In this document: positions 15,947-24,910 of the stretch, in pieces
How positions within the stretch are numbered: the first letter of the stretch is position 1
How the letters are laid out: every line of letters begins with the position of its first letter
NCBI GenBank assembly: GCA_016742175.1
Contig: JACVCH010000008.1
Location: 1-64,000, forward strand
From: Rhizobiaceae bacterium
GTDB lineage: Bacteria; Pseudomonadota; Alphaproteobacteria; Rhizobiales; Rhizobiaceae
Reading direction: 5' to 3'
DNA length: 64,000 nt
Notes under the pieces: model-generated
What the model was told of the DNA's origin: nothing
Database searches by the model: none
The model's input: only the letters and a program-made list of their open reading frames with translations
Program-made: the position numbers and the translations under genes

Positions 15947-16648
15947 ATGAACCACAGCAGAGCAATCAACCTTGATCGAACAATCATCACCTGTGCGCAA
16001 CTTCGCGGACTGACCTTCTTATTCAAAGGCGCCGCAGTCCGTCACTTGCTTGAACTGCGGCGTTTCAATCCGGACCAGCCGCGCGTGCCTCGCGGTCATC
16101 GGCATGGCGGGAGGTGGGTTGCTGAAGGCGATAGTTTCGAGGCGCAGGTTCATCGGGTCAGTCACGACCTGCCGGAACTGCCGGAGGAGCGACCTTCAAG
16201 CGGTCGGCAACGGCATCAGGTTGCACGTCTCATCGCGCAATATATAGAGGGCGCAACCGTTGCGCTGCGGCTCGGAGTGCTTGTCGCCCGATATGCATGG
16301 CTCGCTGAGAGTGCCGCTGCCGACATCCGTGCCTATTTCGACGGCCCGAAATCCATTGAAACGTTGCGTTCAGGTGTCCGCGACCCCAAAGCAGGATACG
16401 ATGTGCATCACATAGTGGAGCGGACCGCTGCACGACGGGATAGCTTTCCAGTTGATTGGATCGAAGGACCTGAAAATCTCGTACGGATTCCCCGACTAAA
16501 GCATTGGGAGATCAATGGATGGTACGCTAAGCCCAATGAGCTGTTTCAAGGGCTGTCGCCGCGTGTTTATCTCAATGGCAAAAGCTGGGAAGAACGGATG
16601 CGAATTGGAATGCTGGCTCTTCGAGAGCATGGAGTCTTGCAGCCATGA
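15947..16648 (+). CDS. Candidate HNH-nuclease toxin
   Basis: A 233-residue protein of no named family. Residues 40-58 ('FNPDQPRVPRGHRHGGRWV') match a short linker motif often seen in rhizobial and phage-related proteins. Residues ~95-133 are helical and hydrophobic. The C-terminus fits an HNH fold: His154-His155 in 'DVHHIVE', Asn177 in 'GPENLVRIP' and His186 in 'LKHWEIN'. The start at 15947 is set by GAGGAG directly before it. The stop overlaps the next gene (ATGA), so the two are co-translated. Codon use and base composition are clearly more AT-rich than neighbours, which suggests recent acquisition. No secretion or trafficking domain is visible, so it may act inside the cell or be an orphan effector tip. 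Nuclease activity is inferred from the residue pattern. Confidence 0.6.
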   Translation: MNHSRAINLDRTIITCAQLRGLTFLFKGAAVRHLLELRRFNPDQPRVPRGHRHGGRWVAEGDSFEAQVHRVSHDLPELPEERPSSGRQRHQVARLIAQYIEGATVALRLGVLVARYAWLAESAAADIRAYFDGPKSIETLRSGVRDPKAGYDVHHIVERTAARRDSFPVDWIEGPENLVRIPRLKHWEINGWYAKPNELFQGLSPRVYLNGKSWEERMRIGMLALREHGVLQP

Positions 16649-17016
16649 CAAAGCTTGATTTTGCCAGCATGAGCGACCGCAATCTTATCGATGTTTTCAT
16701 TCAAATAGGCATCGAGCAGGACGATTCGCTAAACGGTCCTGGCGTTGCGCGATACAATCGCTTGTTCAAGCAGAAGACCGCTCTGCTCAATGAACTCAAG
16801 AGCCGGGGCAACGACCAGCGCATTCTGCTTCTACCGCTCTACGACCACCAAAACATGCAGGTCCGCCTCAATGCCGCGAAAGCGACGCTGGCAATTGCTC
16901 CCGTAGCCGCAAGGCAGCAACTGGAGTTGATCCGGGCATCACGCTACCAGCCGCAGGCGGGCGATGCGGGCATGTCGATCTGGGCGCTGGACGAAGGCAT
17001 CTACAAGCCAGAGTGA
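16645..17016 (+). CDS. DUF2019 protein, candidate immunity protein
   Basis: A 123-residue DUF2019 protein, recognised by 'LLPLYDHQNMQVRLNAAKAT' and the C-terminal 'QAGDAGMSIWALDEGIYKP'. The fold expected is a short HEAT-like helical repeat, suited to binding a protein partner. It is translationally coupled (ATGA) to the HNH-like gene and shares its lower GC, so it is read as the cognate immunity or antitoxin protein. The family identification is firm; the immunity role is inferred from arrangement. Confidence 0.75.
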   Translation: MTKLDFASMSDRNLIDVFIQIGIEQDDSLNGPGVARYNRLFKQKTALLNELKSRGNDQRILLLPLYDHQNMQVRLNAAKATLAIAPVAARQQLELIRASRYQPQAGDAGMSIWALDEGIYKPE

Positions 17017-17137
17017 ATGAAGCGGGAAACTCAAGCTGCGGGCGATCCATCGCCCGCATTGCTCCCGGCGCGTGTTTCACCTACATACGGCGCAACGAAA
17101 TTCCCCCGACCCCGAAGAACGGAGTTCGACGCGCGCC

Positions 17138-18787
<1,650 letters not shown>

Positions 18788-18799
18788 CACACGAAATCG

Positions 18800-18837
18800 G
18801 GTTCCGGCCGCAAACAATTGTTATGGCGGCCGGAACC
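18800..18837 (+). terminator. 12-base perfect hairpin after ettA
   Basis: GGTTCCGGCCGC (18800-18811) pairs exactly with GCGGCCGGAACC (18826-18837) around a 14-base AT-rich loop. It lies 13 bases after the ettA stop. Only a short ATTT follows, so it may act with Rho or as an mRNA 3' end stabiliser rather than as a classical intrinsic terminator. Confidence 0.6.
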
Positions 18838-18909
18838 ATTTGTCGGCAGAAGAGTTTCCGGGCTTAATGAGGGTCAGGGGCTGGCGGCGCACGACGCCGT
18901 TCAGGGAAC

Positions 18910-20379
18910 ATGCCGAATATCGACTTCAAGCAACTCTTCCACCGGCTCACCAGCCCTTACATGATCATCGACAGGCAGTATCGCTATGTCGCGGTCAATC
19001 CCGCCTATGAGAAGGCGGTGATGCGCATGCTGCCCGAACTCGAGGGCCGCTCCCTCTTCGAGGTCTTTCCGAACGACGGCGAAAGCGGCAAGGCCTTGCG
19101 CGATTCTTTCGAACGCGTCTTCGCGACCGGCGAGACGGACACGATCGCCTACATCCCCTACGACATTCCGCGCCCGGCCGCGCAGGGCGGCGGCATGGAA
19201 AAGCGCTACTGGACCGCGGTCCACGTGCCGCTGACGGATGACGAGGGCAGCGTCGCCTTTCTCCTGCAGAACACGGTGGACGTGACGGATGTGGTGCGGC
19301 TGCGCGAGGCGGCGTCGCTGCCCTATCGCAGCTATTCGCCCGAGACCCAACTCGTCGAGCGCGCGCGCGAGGCCGAGAGCGCCCATCGCAGCCTCTTGGC
19401 CGAAAGCGCCGAGTTCCGCCGCATGTTCGAGCAGGCGCCGGGCTTCATCGCGGTGCTGACGGGGGAGGAACATGTTTTCACCTTCGCCAACGAGGCCTAT
19501 ACCCGCCTCATCGGCGGACGGCAGGTGATCGGCAAGCCGGTTTCCGACGCGCTGCCGGAGGTCACCGGCCAGGGCTTCATCGAAATGCTGGACCACGTCT
19601 ACACGACCGGCGAGACGCGCGGCGGCGAGGGCACGCGCGTCATGCTGCAGACCGCCTCGGGCGACCTGCAGGAGCGCTATCTCGATTTCTCCTACGATGC
19701 GGTGCGCAATCTGGAGGGCGAGATCACCGGCGTCTTCGTCCAGGGCATGGACCGCACGGAAGCGGTCAAGACGCTGAAGCATCAAAGGCTTCTGCTCGAC
19801 GAACTCAACCACCGCGTCAAGAACACGCTAGCCACGGTGCAATCGATTGCAGCCCAGACGTTGCGCGCCGCGCCGGACCTCGTCACCGCGCGCAAGGATT
19901 TCGAGGGTCGGCTGGTGGCGCTCTCCAAGGCGCACAATCTTCTCTCGCAGACGGCCTGGGATTCGACCACGATGCGGTCCCTCGTCGGCCACGAGCTCGG
20001 CCATTATGACGGCTCACGCATCTCCACCTCCGGGCCCGAGGTCGTCCTCAACCCGAAGGCGTCGATCGCGGTCGCCATGGTGCTGCACGAATTGTCGACC
20101 AATGCGGCCAAATACGGCGCGCTCAGCGGCGAGGCGGGCCGGCTCGATCTCGCCTGGCGGGTCGACGAGGCGAATGGCGATTTGCGGATCGACTGGCGCG
20201 AGACCGGCGGGCCGCCCGTTTCCGCGCCGTCGCGCACCGGCTTCGGCTCGCGCATGATGAATCTCGTCATGCGCGGAGAGTTGAACGGCGCGGTCGATGC
20301 GCGCTATGAACCGCAAGGCTTTGCCTGTGCACTGACGATTCCGTATTCATCCTATGGCAGGATCAAGCATGTCGACTGA
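18910..20379 (+). CDS. Soluble PAS-PAS HWE-family sensor histidine kinase
   Basis: A 489-residue cytoplasmic kinase without transmembrane segments. Residues ~8-130 and ~165-295 are PAS-like ('YMIIDRQYRYVAVNPAYEKA' and 'PGFIAVLTGEEHVFTFANEA'). The kinase part has the phospho-His box 'LLDELNHRVKNTLATVQSIA', N box 'HELSTNAAKYGALSG' and the defining W-x-E of HWE kinases in 'IDWRETGGPP', then 'GFGSRMM'. HWE kinases act in light, general stress and related signalling in alphaproteobacteria. The gene overlaps its response regulator by 11 bases, so they form a dedicated pair. The input signal is unknown. Confidence 0.9.
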   Translation: MPNIDFKQLFHRLTSPYMIIDRQYRYVAVNPAYEKAVMRMLPELEGRSLFEVFPNDGESGKALRDSFERVFATGETDTIAYIPYDIPRPAAQGGGMEKRYWTAVHVPLTDDEGSVAFLLQNTVDVTDVVRLREAASLPYRSYSPETQLVERAREAESAHRSLLAESAEFRRMFEQAPGFIAVLTGEEHVFTFANEAYTRLIGGRQVIGKPVSDALPEVTGQGFIEMLDHVYTTGETRGGEGTRVMLQTASGDLQERYLDFSYDAVRNLEGEITGVFVQGMDRTEAVKTLKHQRLLLDELNHRVKNTLATVQSIAAQTLRAAPDLVTARKDFEGRLVALSKAHNLLSQTAWDSTTMRSLVGHELGHYDGSRISTSGPEVVLNPKASIAVAMVLHELSTNAAKYGALSGEAGRLDLAWRVDEANGDLRIDWRETGGPPVSAPSRTGFGSRMMNLVMRGELNGAVDARYEPQGFACALTIPYSSYGRIKHVD

Positions 20380-20752
20380 CGCCGCGGGCGAACTTGAGGG
20401 GCTGAGCGTGTTCGTCGTCGAGGACGAAGCGCTGGTCGCGCTCAACCTGGAAGACATGCTGCTCGATCTCGGCTGCACTATCGTCGGGCCGGCGATGCGC
20501 GTCGCCAAGGCGCAGGAGATGCTGGCGCAGGCGCTTCAGGCAGACGTCGCCATTCTCGACGTCAACGTGGCCGGCGAACTGGTCTTCCCCGTCGCCGAGG
20601 AACTGGCGACCAAGGGCATCCCGATCATCTTCGCCACCGGCTACGGACAGGCTGGCCTGCCGGAAGCCTGGCACGGCAACACGATCCTGCAGAAGCCCTA
20701 TACGATGGACGACGTCTCCGGCAGCCTGTCGAAGGCGGTCCGGCGGAGCTGA
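20369..20752 (+). CDS. Single-domain response regulator (FATGY type)
   Basis: A 127-residue receiver domain with no output domain. Acidic pocket in 'VFVVEDEALVAL', phospho-accepting Asp in 'AILDVNVAG', Thr in the 'FATGYG' motif, Lys in 'LQKPYT'. This FAT-GY signature marks alphaproteobacterial single-domain regulators that work with HWE kinases, often as phosphate sinks or relays toward PhyR-type pathways. ATG 20369 with GGCAGGA upstream is preferred; an in-frame ATG at 20354 is possible. It overlaps the kinase gene. Confidence 0.88.
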   Translation: MSTDAAGELEGLSVFVVEDEALVALNLEDMLLDLGCTIVGPAMRVAKAQEMLAQALQADVAILDVNVAGELVFPVAEELATKGIPIIFATGYGQAGLPEAWHGNTILQKPYTMDDVSGSLSKAVRRS

Positions 20753-20947
20753 CTTCGGCTTTCTGTGGAGAAAGTCGCGTTTTCCTGTCGCATACGCGAT
20801 TGTTCGATACGCTTTGACCAAAATCCTGTTTGCCTTAATCGTGCATAAAGGTTGCTTGCGCGACCTTGCATGATCGGCCGGCGGGGGAAGAGGCGTGCGG
20901 CTTAGTCTGGCCATCTGCGGAGGCCATCTACCGGCGAACGAGCGAGC

Positions 20948-22069
20948 ATGAAACGCGTCATCATCAGCGGTATCGGAACCGAGATTCCGACCGAAACCAT
21001 CACCAACGACGAACTGGTCGATAGCTTCAATGCCTGGGTCGACCTCGAAAATCCGAGGCGGGCGTTGCGCGGCGAGGCGCCGCTGGCGAAATCCGACAGC
21101 GAGTTCATCGTCTACGCATCTGGCGTCAAGAACCGGCACGTCCATACGCGCGACGGCATTCTCGACCCCCACCGCATGACGCCGCGCATCGGCGAGCGTG
21201 ACGACGACGCGCTGTCGGTGATGGCGGAGTTCGGCGCCAAGTCCGGCCGCAAGGCGATCGCCGACGCGGGCATCGAGCCCGCCGATGTCGACATGGTCAT
21301 CTGCGCCGCCTCGCACCAGCAGCGGCCCTATCCGGCGCAGGCGATCGAGATCCAGAAGGAGCTCGGAACGTCCGGCGCGGCGTTCGACATGAGCCTCGGC
21401 TGCTCGTCGGCCGCCGCGGGCCTCCACGTCGCGTTCAACCTCGTGCGCACCGGCGCGCAGCGCCGCGTTCTCGTCGTCACGCCCGAGATCATCACCGGCC
21501 ATTTGAATTTCCGCGACCGGCAGACCCATTTCATCTTCGGCGACGCCTCGACGGCCATGCTGCTCGAAGGCGTCGACGGGCCGGATGAGCGGCGCGGGCG
21601 CTTCGAGATCGTCGACACGCGAAGCTGGACGCAGTTCTCGAACAACATCCGCACCAATTTCGGCTTCCTCAATCGGGCCGGCCTCGACGATCCTTCCGCC
21701 GTCCCGATGGAAGGCAACATGATCAAGCAGGTCGGCAACAAGGTCTTCAAGGAAGTGACCGTCGCCGGCCATCGGTTCATCGTCGATTTTCTCAAGGAGC
21801 ACGGCCACACGCCGCAGGACATTCGCCGCTTCTGGCTGCATCAGGCCAATGCACGCATGAACGCGATGATCCTGAAGCTCTCCTTCGGCCACGATGTCGG
21901 CCACGATCGCGCGCCGATGGTGCTGGAGGATCTCGGCAACACGGCTGCCGCGGGCGCGATCATCGCGCTCGAACAGAACCACCGCGACATGGAGCCGGGC
22001 GATTTCGGCCTCCTGTGCGCGTTCGGCGCCGGCTACTCGATCGGCGGCGTGCTGCTGCGGATGATGTGA
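20948..22069 (+). CDS. Beta-ketoacyl-ACP synthase III-like (FabH family)
   Basis: A 373-residue thiolase-fold synthase that would condense an acyl-CoA with malonyl-ACP. The triad is complete: Cys152 in 'SLGCSSAAAG', His in 'WLHQANAR', Asn in 'DLGNTAAAGA'. It is about 50 residues longer than housekeeping FabH; the length and the 'HTRDGILDPHRMTPR' insert recall the Pseudomonas FabH2-type enzymes that start from medium-chain acyl-CoA. No other fatty acid synthesis genes are adjacent. A second, standard fabH is expected elsewhere in the genome. Confidence 0.85.
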   Translation: MKRVIISGIGTEIPTETITNDELVDSFNAWVDLENPRRALRGEAPLAKSDSEFIVYASGVKNRHVHTRDGILDPHRMTPRIGERDDDALSVMAEFGAKSGRKAIADAGIEPADVDMVICAASHQQRPYPAQAIEIQKELGTSGAAFDMSLGCSSAAAGLHVAFNLVRTGAQRRVLVVTPEIITGHLNFRDRQTHFIFGDASTAMLLEGVDGPDERRGRFEIVDTRSWTQFSNNIRTNFGFLNRAGLDDPSAVPMEGNMIKQVGNKVFKEVTVAGHRFIVDFLKEHGHTPQDIRRFWLHQANARMNAMILKLSFGHDVGHDRAPMVLEDLGNTAAAGAIIALEQNHRDMEPGDFGLLCAFGAGYSIGGVLLRMM

Positions 22070-22163
22070 CGCATCGCGCGCGTGAATGCCCTCATCGCTG
22101 CAATTGACTGGATTTCGCGCCGGAACTGCGTCACCTAGCCGTTTCCAGCCGGAGACAGACAGC

Positions 22164-22778
22164 ATGGCCGAATTGTTCGACCGCCGAGACGACGAACCCG
22201 AAATCCACCCCGCGCGCAAGTTCGCCGCAACCGCCACGATGGTGCTGAAGGCGGCGGGACGCGATTTCGTCACGCAACAGGTCGCCAGCCTCGCGCTCGA
22301 CTTTCGCGGCGTCGTCGGCGACTTCCATTATGGCGAGACGCGCTTCTCCGGCGGGCGCGAGCCGTGGTATCCGCGCGGCACCGAGATGCGCAACGAGCGG
22401 CAGGTGTCCATTGTCGCCACCGACGAACTCGCCGCCATTGCCGGGGGCATGGGCATCGAGCGCATCGCGCCCGAATGGATCGGCGCCAATCTCGTCCTCG
22501 ACGGCGTCCCGCGCCTGTCGATGCTGCCCTCAGGCACCATGCTGTTCTTCAAGGGCGGCGCGACGCTGAAGGTCGACGGCCAGAACATGCCGTGCCGGCT
22601 TGCCGGCCGCTCTGTCGCCGAACACGCGCAGATGGCGGACCTTGCGGCCGGCGAACTGGCCTTCCCGAAACACGGCCGCCGCCTGCGCGGCCTCGTCGCC
22701 TGGGTCGAGAAGCCGGGAATCATCGAGCCGGGCGAGGCGGTGTCGGTGCGGGTGCCGGAACAGTGGGTCTATAGGTGA
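22164..22778 (+). CDS. MOSC domain protein
   Basis: A 204-residue protein with a MOSC-type beta-barrel (molybdenum cofactor sulfurase C-terminal domain), which is used for sulfur carrier or detoxification reactions. The segments 'GDFHYGETRFSGGREPWYP', 'RQVSIVATDELAAIA' and 'NMPCRLAGRSVAEH' are typical, the last holding the only obvious conserved Cys. ATG 22164 with an upstream CCGGAGAC site is preferred to 22086. It converges on the DUF2293 gene across a tandem repeat region. Substrate unknown. Confidence 0.8.
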   Translation: MAELFDRRDDEPEIHPARKFAATATMVLKAAGRDFVTQQVASLALDFRGVVGDFHYGETRFSGGREPWYPRGTEMRNERQVSIVATDELAAIAGGMGIERIAPEWIGANLVLDGVPRLSMLPSGTMLFFKGGATLKVDGQNMPCRLAGRSVAEHAQMADLAAGELAFPKHGRRLRGLVAWVEKPGIIEPGEAVSVRVPEQWVYR

Positions 22779-22785
22779 GGCAGGA

Positions 22786-22850
22786 GGGGAATAGGGGAGT
22801 AAGGGAGTAGGGGAGTAGGGGAGTAGGGGAATAGGGGAATAGGGGAAGTA
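22786..22850. repeat. Tandem 8-base repeat GGGGA[AG]TA
   Basis: Eight consecutive units of GGGGAATA, GGGGAGTA or AGGGAGTA, the last with one extra base. It starts 8 bases after the MOSC stop. The unit core GGGAGTA is complementary to the unit of the tract at 22889-22993, so the two tracts can pair. Confidence 0.95.
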
Positions 22851-22888
22851 AATCCGGTTGACCTGAGCCAACCTCGCGCGATTCTTCC

Positions 22889-22993
22889 CTTACTCCCTTA
22901 CTCCCTTACTCCCTTACTCCCTTACTCCCTTACTCCCTTACTCCCTTACTCCCTTACTCCCTTACTCCCTTACTCCCTTACTCCCTTACTCCC
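22889..22993. repeat. Tandem 9-base repeat CTTACTCCC, ~11.7 copies
   Basis: Near-perfect head-to-tail copies of CTTACTCCC (GGGAGTAAG on the other strand). The last unit supplies the final Gly-Glu-stop of the DUF2293 gene (GGG GAG TAA), so the array appears to have grown from or into that gene's 3' end. The copy number should be polymorphic. Confidence 0.97.
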
Positions 22994-23303
22994 CTTCATC
23001 CTCATCCGCCTCCACCAACCGCGTCGCCCGCCAATTCGTCAGCACCGCGTTCATCTGGTCGACGACGAAATGCCGCGCGGAGTCGCGGTCGTAGCCTTCG
23101 TCGAGGAGCGTATCGTAGTCGCTGTGCGCGTGGCGGACATGGGCGACGGTGGCGATCCAGACGGCGATGGAGGGCGGCAGTTCGCGCAGCTTGCGCTGGC
23201 CCGCGGCCTCGCGGATCGCCTCGGCGTCTGAGTACGGCACGAGCGGGATAAGCGCGGTCAGCGCCTTCGCCAGTGCCTTCTGGCGGCCCGTCGAGGGCTT
23301 CAT
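22986..23303 (-). CDS. DUF2293 protein
   Basis: A 105-residue protein matching DUF2293: 'IREAAGQRKLRELPPSIAVW', 'VAHVRHAHSDYDTLLDEGYD' and 'ARHFVVDQMNAVLTNW'. It has no signal peptide or membrane segment; function unknown. The start overlaps the trmO stop (ATGA), so the two are co-translated. The stop codon lies inside the 9-base tandem repeat. Confidence 0.8.
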   Translation of the reverse strand: MKPSTGRQKALAKALTALIPLVPYSDAEAIREAAGQRKLRELPPSIAVWIATVAHVRHAHSDYDTLLDEGYDRDSARHFVVDQMNAVLTNWRATRLVEADEDEGE

Positions 23304-23806
23304 GCGCTGCCCCTTTTTGCGACCACGGCCTCGGGCACCGCATCGGTCGAGGCGAAATAGGGCTTGATGTCGAGAAGCGGTGTGCCGTCGAGGACGTCGA
23401 TCGCTTCGAGGTCGAGGATGCCTCGCGCTTCGTCGACGCCGAGCAGCCGCACCACATGGACGCCGATCGGGTTCGGCCGCACCGGCGAGCGCAGAGCGAA
23501 GGTGCCGGTCGCCTGCGGCCGATGGCGCGGGCGCTGGCGGATGAGGTTGCGCCCCGCATCGGCGAGCCAGGTCAGGAGGATCACGTGGCTCGCGCCGTCC
23601 AATCCCAGCAATCCGCGGCGATACGCGGCATCGACGAGCGCCTGCGCCGGCCGGCCGGTCTCCCGCGCGGCCGCCATGTTCTTCGGGCACTCCGCCCGGC
23701 TCGACCAGGGCGAGGCGATGCGTCCGATGAAGACGATGTGACCGTCGCCGGCCCGTTCCGCCGGGTCGAAGGGCAGGGCTTCCTCGCCATCGCGGATCGC
23801 GCTCAT
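23300..23806 (-). CDS. trmO: tRNA (adenine37-N6)-methyltransferase TrmO (TsaA/YaeB family)
   Basis: TrmO methylates N6 of threonylcarbamoyladenosine at tRNA position 37. The 168-residue protein has the family signatures 'SRAECPKNMAAARETG', 'FALRSPVRPNPIGVHVVRLL' and 'LDGTPLLDIKPY'. Length is shorter than the E. coli enzyme, which has an extra C-terminal domain. ATG 23806 begins the protein. It shares a divergent promoter region with the ArsR-methyltransferase gene, and DUF2293 follows with a 4-base overlap. Confidence 0.85.
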   Translation of the reverse strand: MSAIRDGEEALPFDPAERAGDGHIVFIGRIASPWSSRAECPKNMAAARETGRPAQALVDAAYRRGLLGLDGASHVILLTWLADAGRNLIRQRPRHRPQATGTFALRSPVRPNPIGVHVVRLLGVDEARGILDLEAIDVLDGTPLLDIKPYFASTDAVPEAVVAKRGSA

Positions 23807-23847
23807 GCAAAAAGCCTCCCCGTTGCCCTTGCCAAGCGACCAAAAAT

Positions 23848-23867
23848 ACATAAACATATCTTTATGT
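23848..23867. promoter_or_regulatory. Inverted-repeat operator upstream of ArsR-methyltransferase/metF
   Basis: ACATAAA (23848-23854) and TTTATGT (23861-23867) are exact inverted copies around a 6-base CATATC spacer, an AT-rich 20-base site in a GC-rich background. It is the form of site expected for ArsR-family methionine/SAH regulators. It lies 17 bases before the chosen start at 23885, and overlaps an ATG at 23864, which supports the downstream start. It probably serves as an autoregulatory operator. Confidence 0.75.
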
Positions 23868-23884
23868 CTTTGTCGGAGCCGTCG

Positions 23885-24910
23885 ATGATTGCCTCCCCGT
23901 CCACGCCTGCCATCAATCTGGCCTCGCTCGTTGATAGCTTGAAGGCCGCGGCCGAATCCAGCCGCATGCGCATCCTCGTGCTGCTCTCGCGCGGCGATCT
24001 GACGGTGTCGGACCTCACCGAAATCCTCGGCCAGTCGCAGCCGCGCGTCTCGCGCCATCTGAAGCTCCTGCTCGAATCGGACCTGATCGTGCGCTACCAG
24101 GAAGGGTCCTGGGCCTATTTCGGCCTGTCGGACAGCGACTGGGTGCGCGATTTCCTCTCCGCGATGATCGCGCGGCTCGATGCCGCCGACCCGACCATCG
24201 AGCGCGACCAGGAACGGCTCGACGCCGTCAAGCAGCGCCGGCAGGCGCGCGCGAGCGACTATTTCAGCGCCAATGCGGCCGAATGGGATCGCCTGCGCTC
24301 GCTTCACGCGCCGGACAAGGCGGTCGAGGCGGCACTGTCGCGCCTCATCGGCAGGAAGCCGTTCCAGTCGATGCTCGACCTCGGCACCGGCACCGGCCGC
24401 ATGCTGGAGCTCTTCGCGCCGCTCTACCGCCGCGCCACCGGTGTCGATCTTTCCCGCGAGATGCTCTCGGTCGCGCGCGCCAATCTCGACAAGTCCGGCA
24501 TCACGCAGGCGCAGGTGCGTCTCGGCGACCTCTATGCCCCGCCGGTCGAGCGCGACAGTTTCGACCTCATCGCCATGCACCAGGTGCTGCACTATCTCGA
24601 GGAGCCGGCCCTTGCCGTCCGCGAGGCCGCGCGCCTGCTGCGGCCCGCCGGGCGGCTTGCCATCGTCGATTTCGCGCCGCACGCGCTCGATTTCCTGCGC
24701 GAGGACCATGCCCATGTCCGCCTCGGCGTCTCCGATGCGCAGATCGCCGACTGGCTCGGCGAGGCCGGGCTCGACCTTGAGGCCAGCGAGACCGTCCCGC
24801 ACGGCGACGGCGGCGACCAGCGCCTGACCGTCAGGATCTGGATCGCGCGCGACCCGCGCATCGAAATCGCCTCTCCCTTCCAATCCCCATCGCAAAAGGC
24901 GCTCGTCTGA
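23885..24910 (+). CDS. ArsR-family regulator fused to SAM-dependent methyltransferase
   Basis: A 341-residue two-domain protein. Residues ~10-85 are an ArsR winged helix ('LLSRGDLTVSDLTEILGQSQ' then 'PRVSRHLKLLLESDLIVRY'). Residues ~130-320 are a class I methyltransferase fold with motif I 'MLDLGTGTGRMLELFAPL', acidic loop 'GVDLSREML' and 'FDLIAMHQVLHYLEEP'. The fusion is well known next to metF in rhizobia. A natural reading is that SAM or SAH bound in the C-terminal domain controls DNA binding and so metF. No ArsR metal-binding Cys pair is visible. The start at 23885 has GGAG 7-10 bases upstream; ATG 23864 lies inside the operator. It overlaps metF by TGATG. Confidence 0.85.
   Translation: MIASPSTPAINLASLVDSLKAAAESSRMRILVLLSRGDLTVSDLTEILGQSQPRVSRHLKLLLESDLIVRYQEGSWAYFGLSDSDWVRDFLSAMIARLDAADPTIERDQERLDAVKQRRQARASDYFSANAAEWDRLRSLHAPDKAVEAALSRLIGRKPFQSMLDLGTGTGRMLELFAPLYRRATGVDLSREMLSVARANLDKSGITQAQVRLGDLYAPPVERDSFDLIAMHQVLHYLEEPALAVREAARLLRPAGRLAIVDFAPHALDFLREDHAHVRLGVSDAQIADWLGEAGLDLEASETVPHGDGGDQRLTVRIWIARDPRIEIASPFQSPSQKALV

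Noticed and set aside
22889-22993. CRISPR array
   Set aside because: Units are 9 bases, directly abutting, with no unique spacers and no cas genes.
23807-23884. SAM riboswitch upstream of the methyltransferase/metF genes
   Set aside because: The leader is too short (under 80 bases to the divergent gene) and shows an operator-like inverted repeat rather than a riboswitch core.
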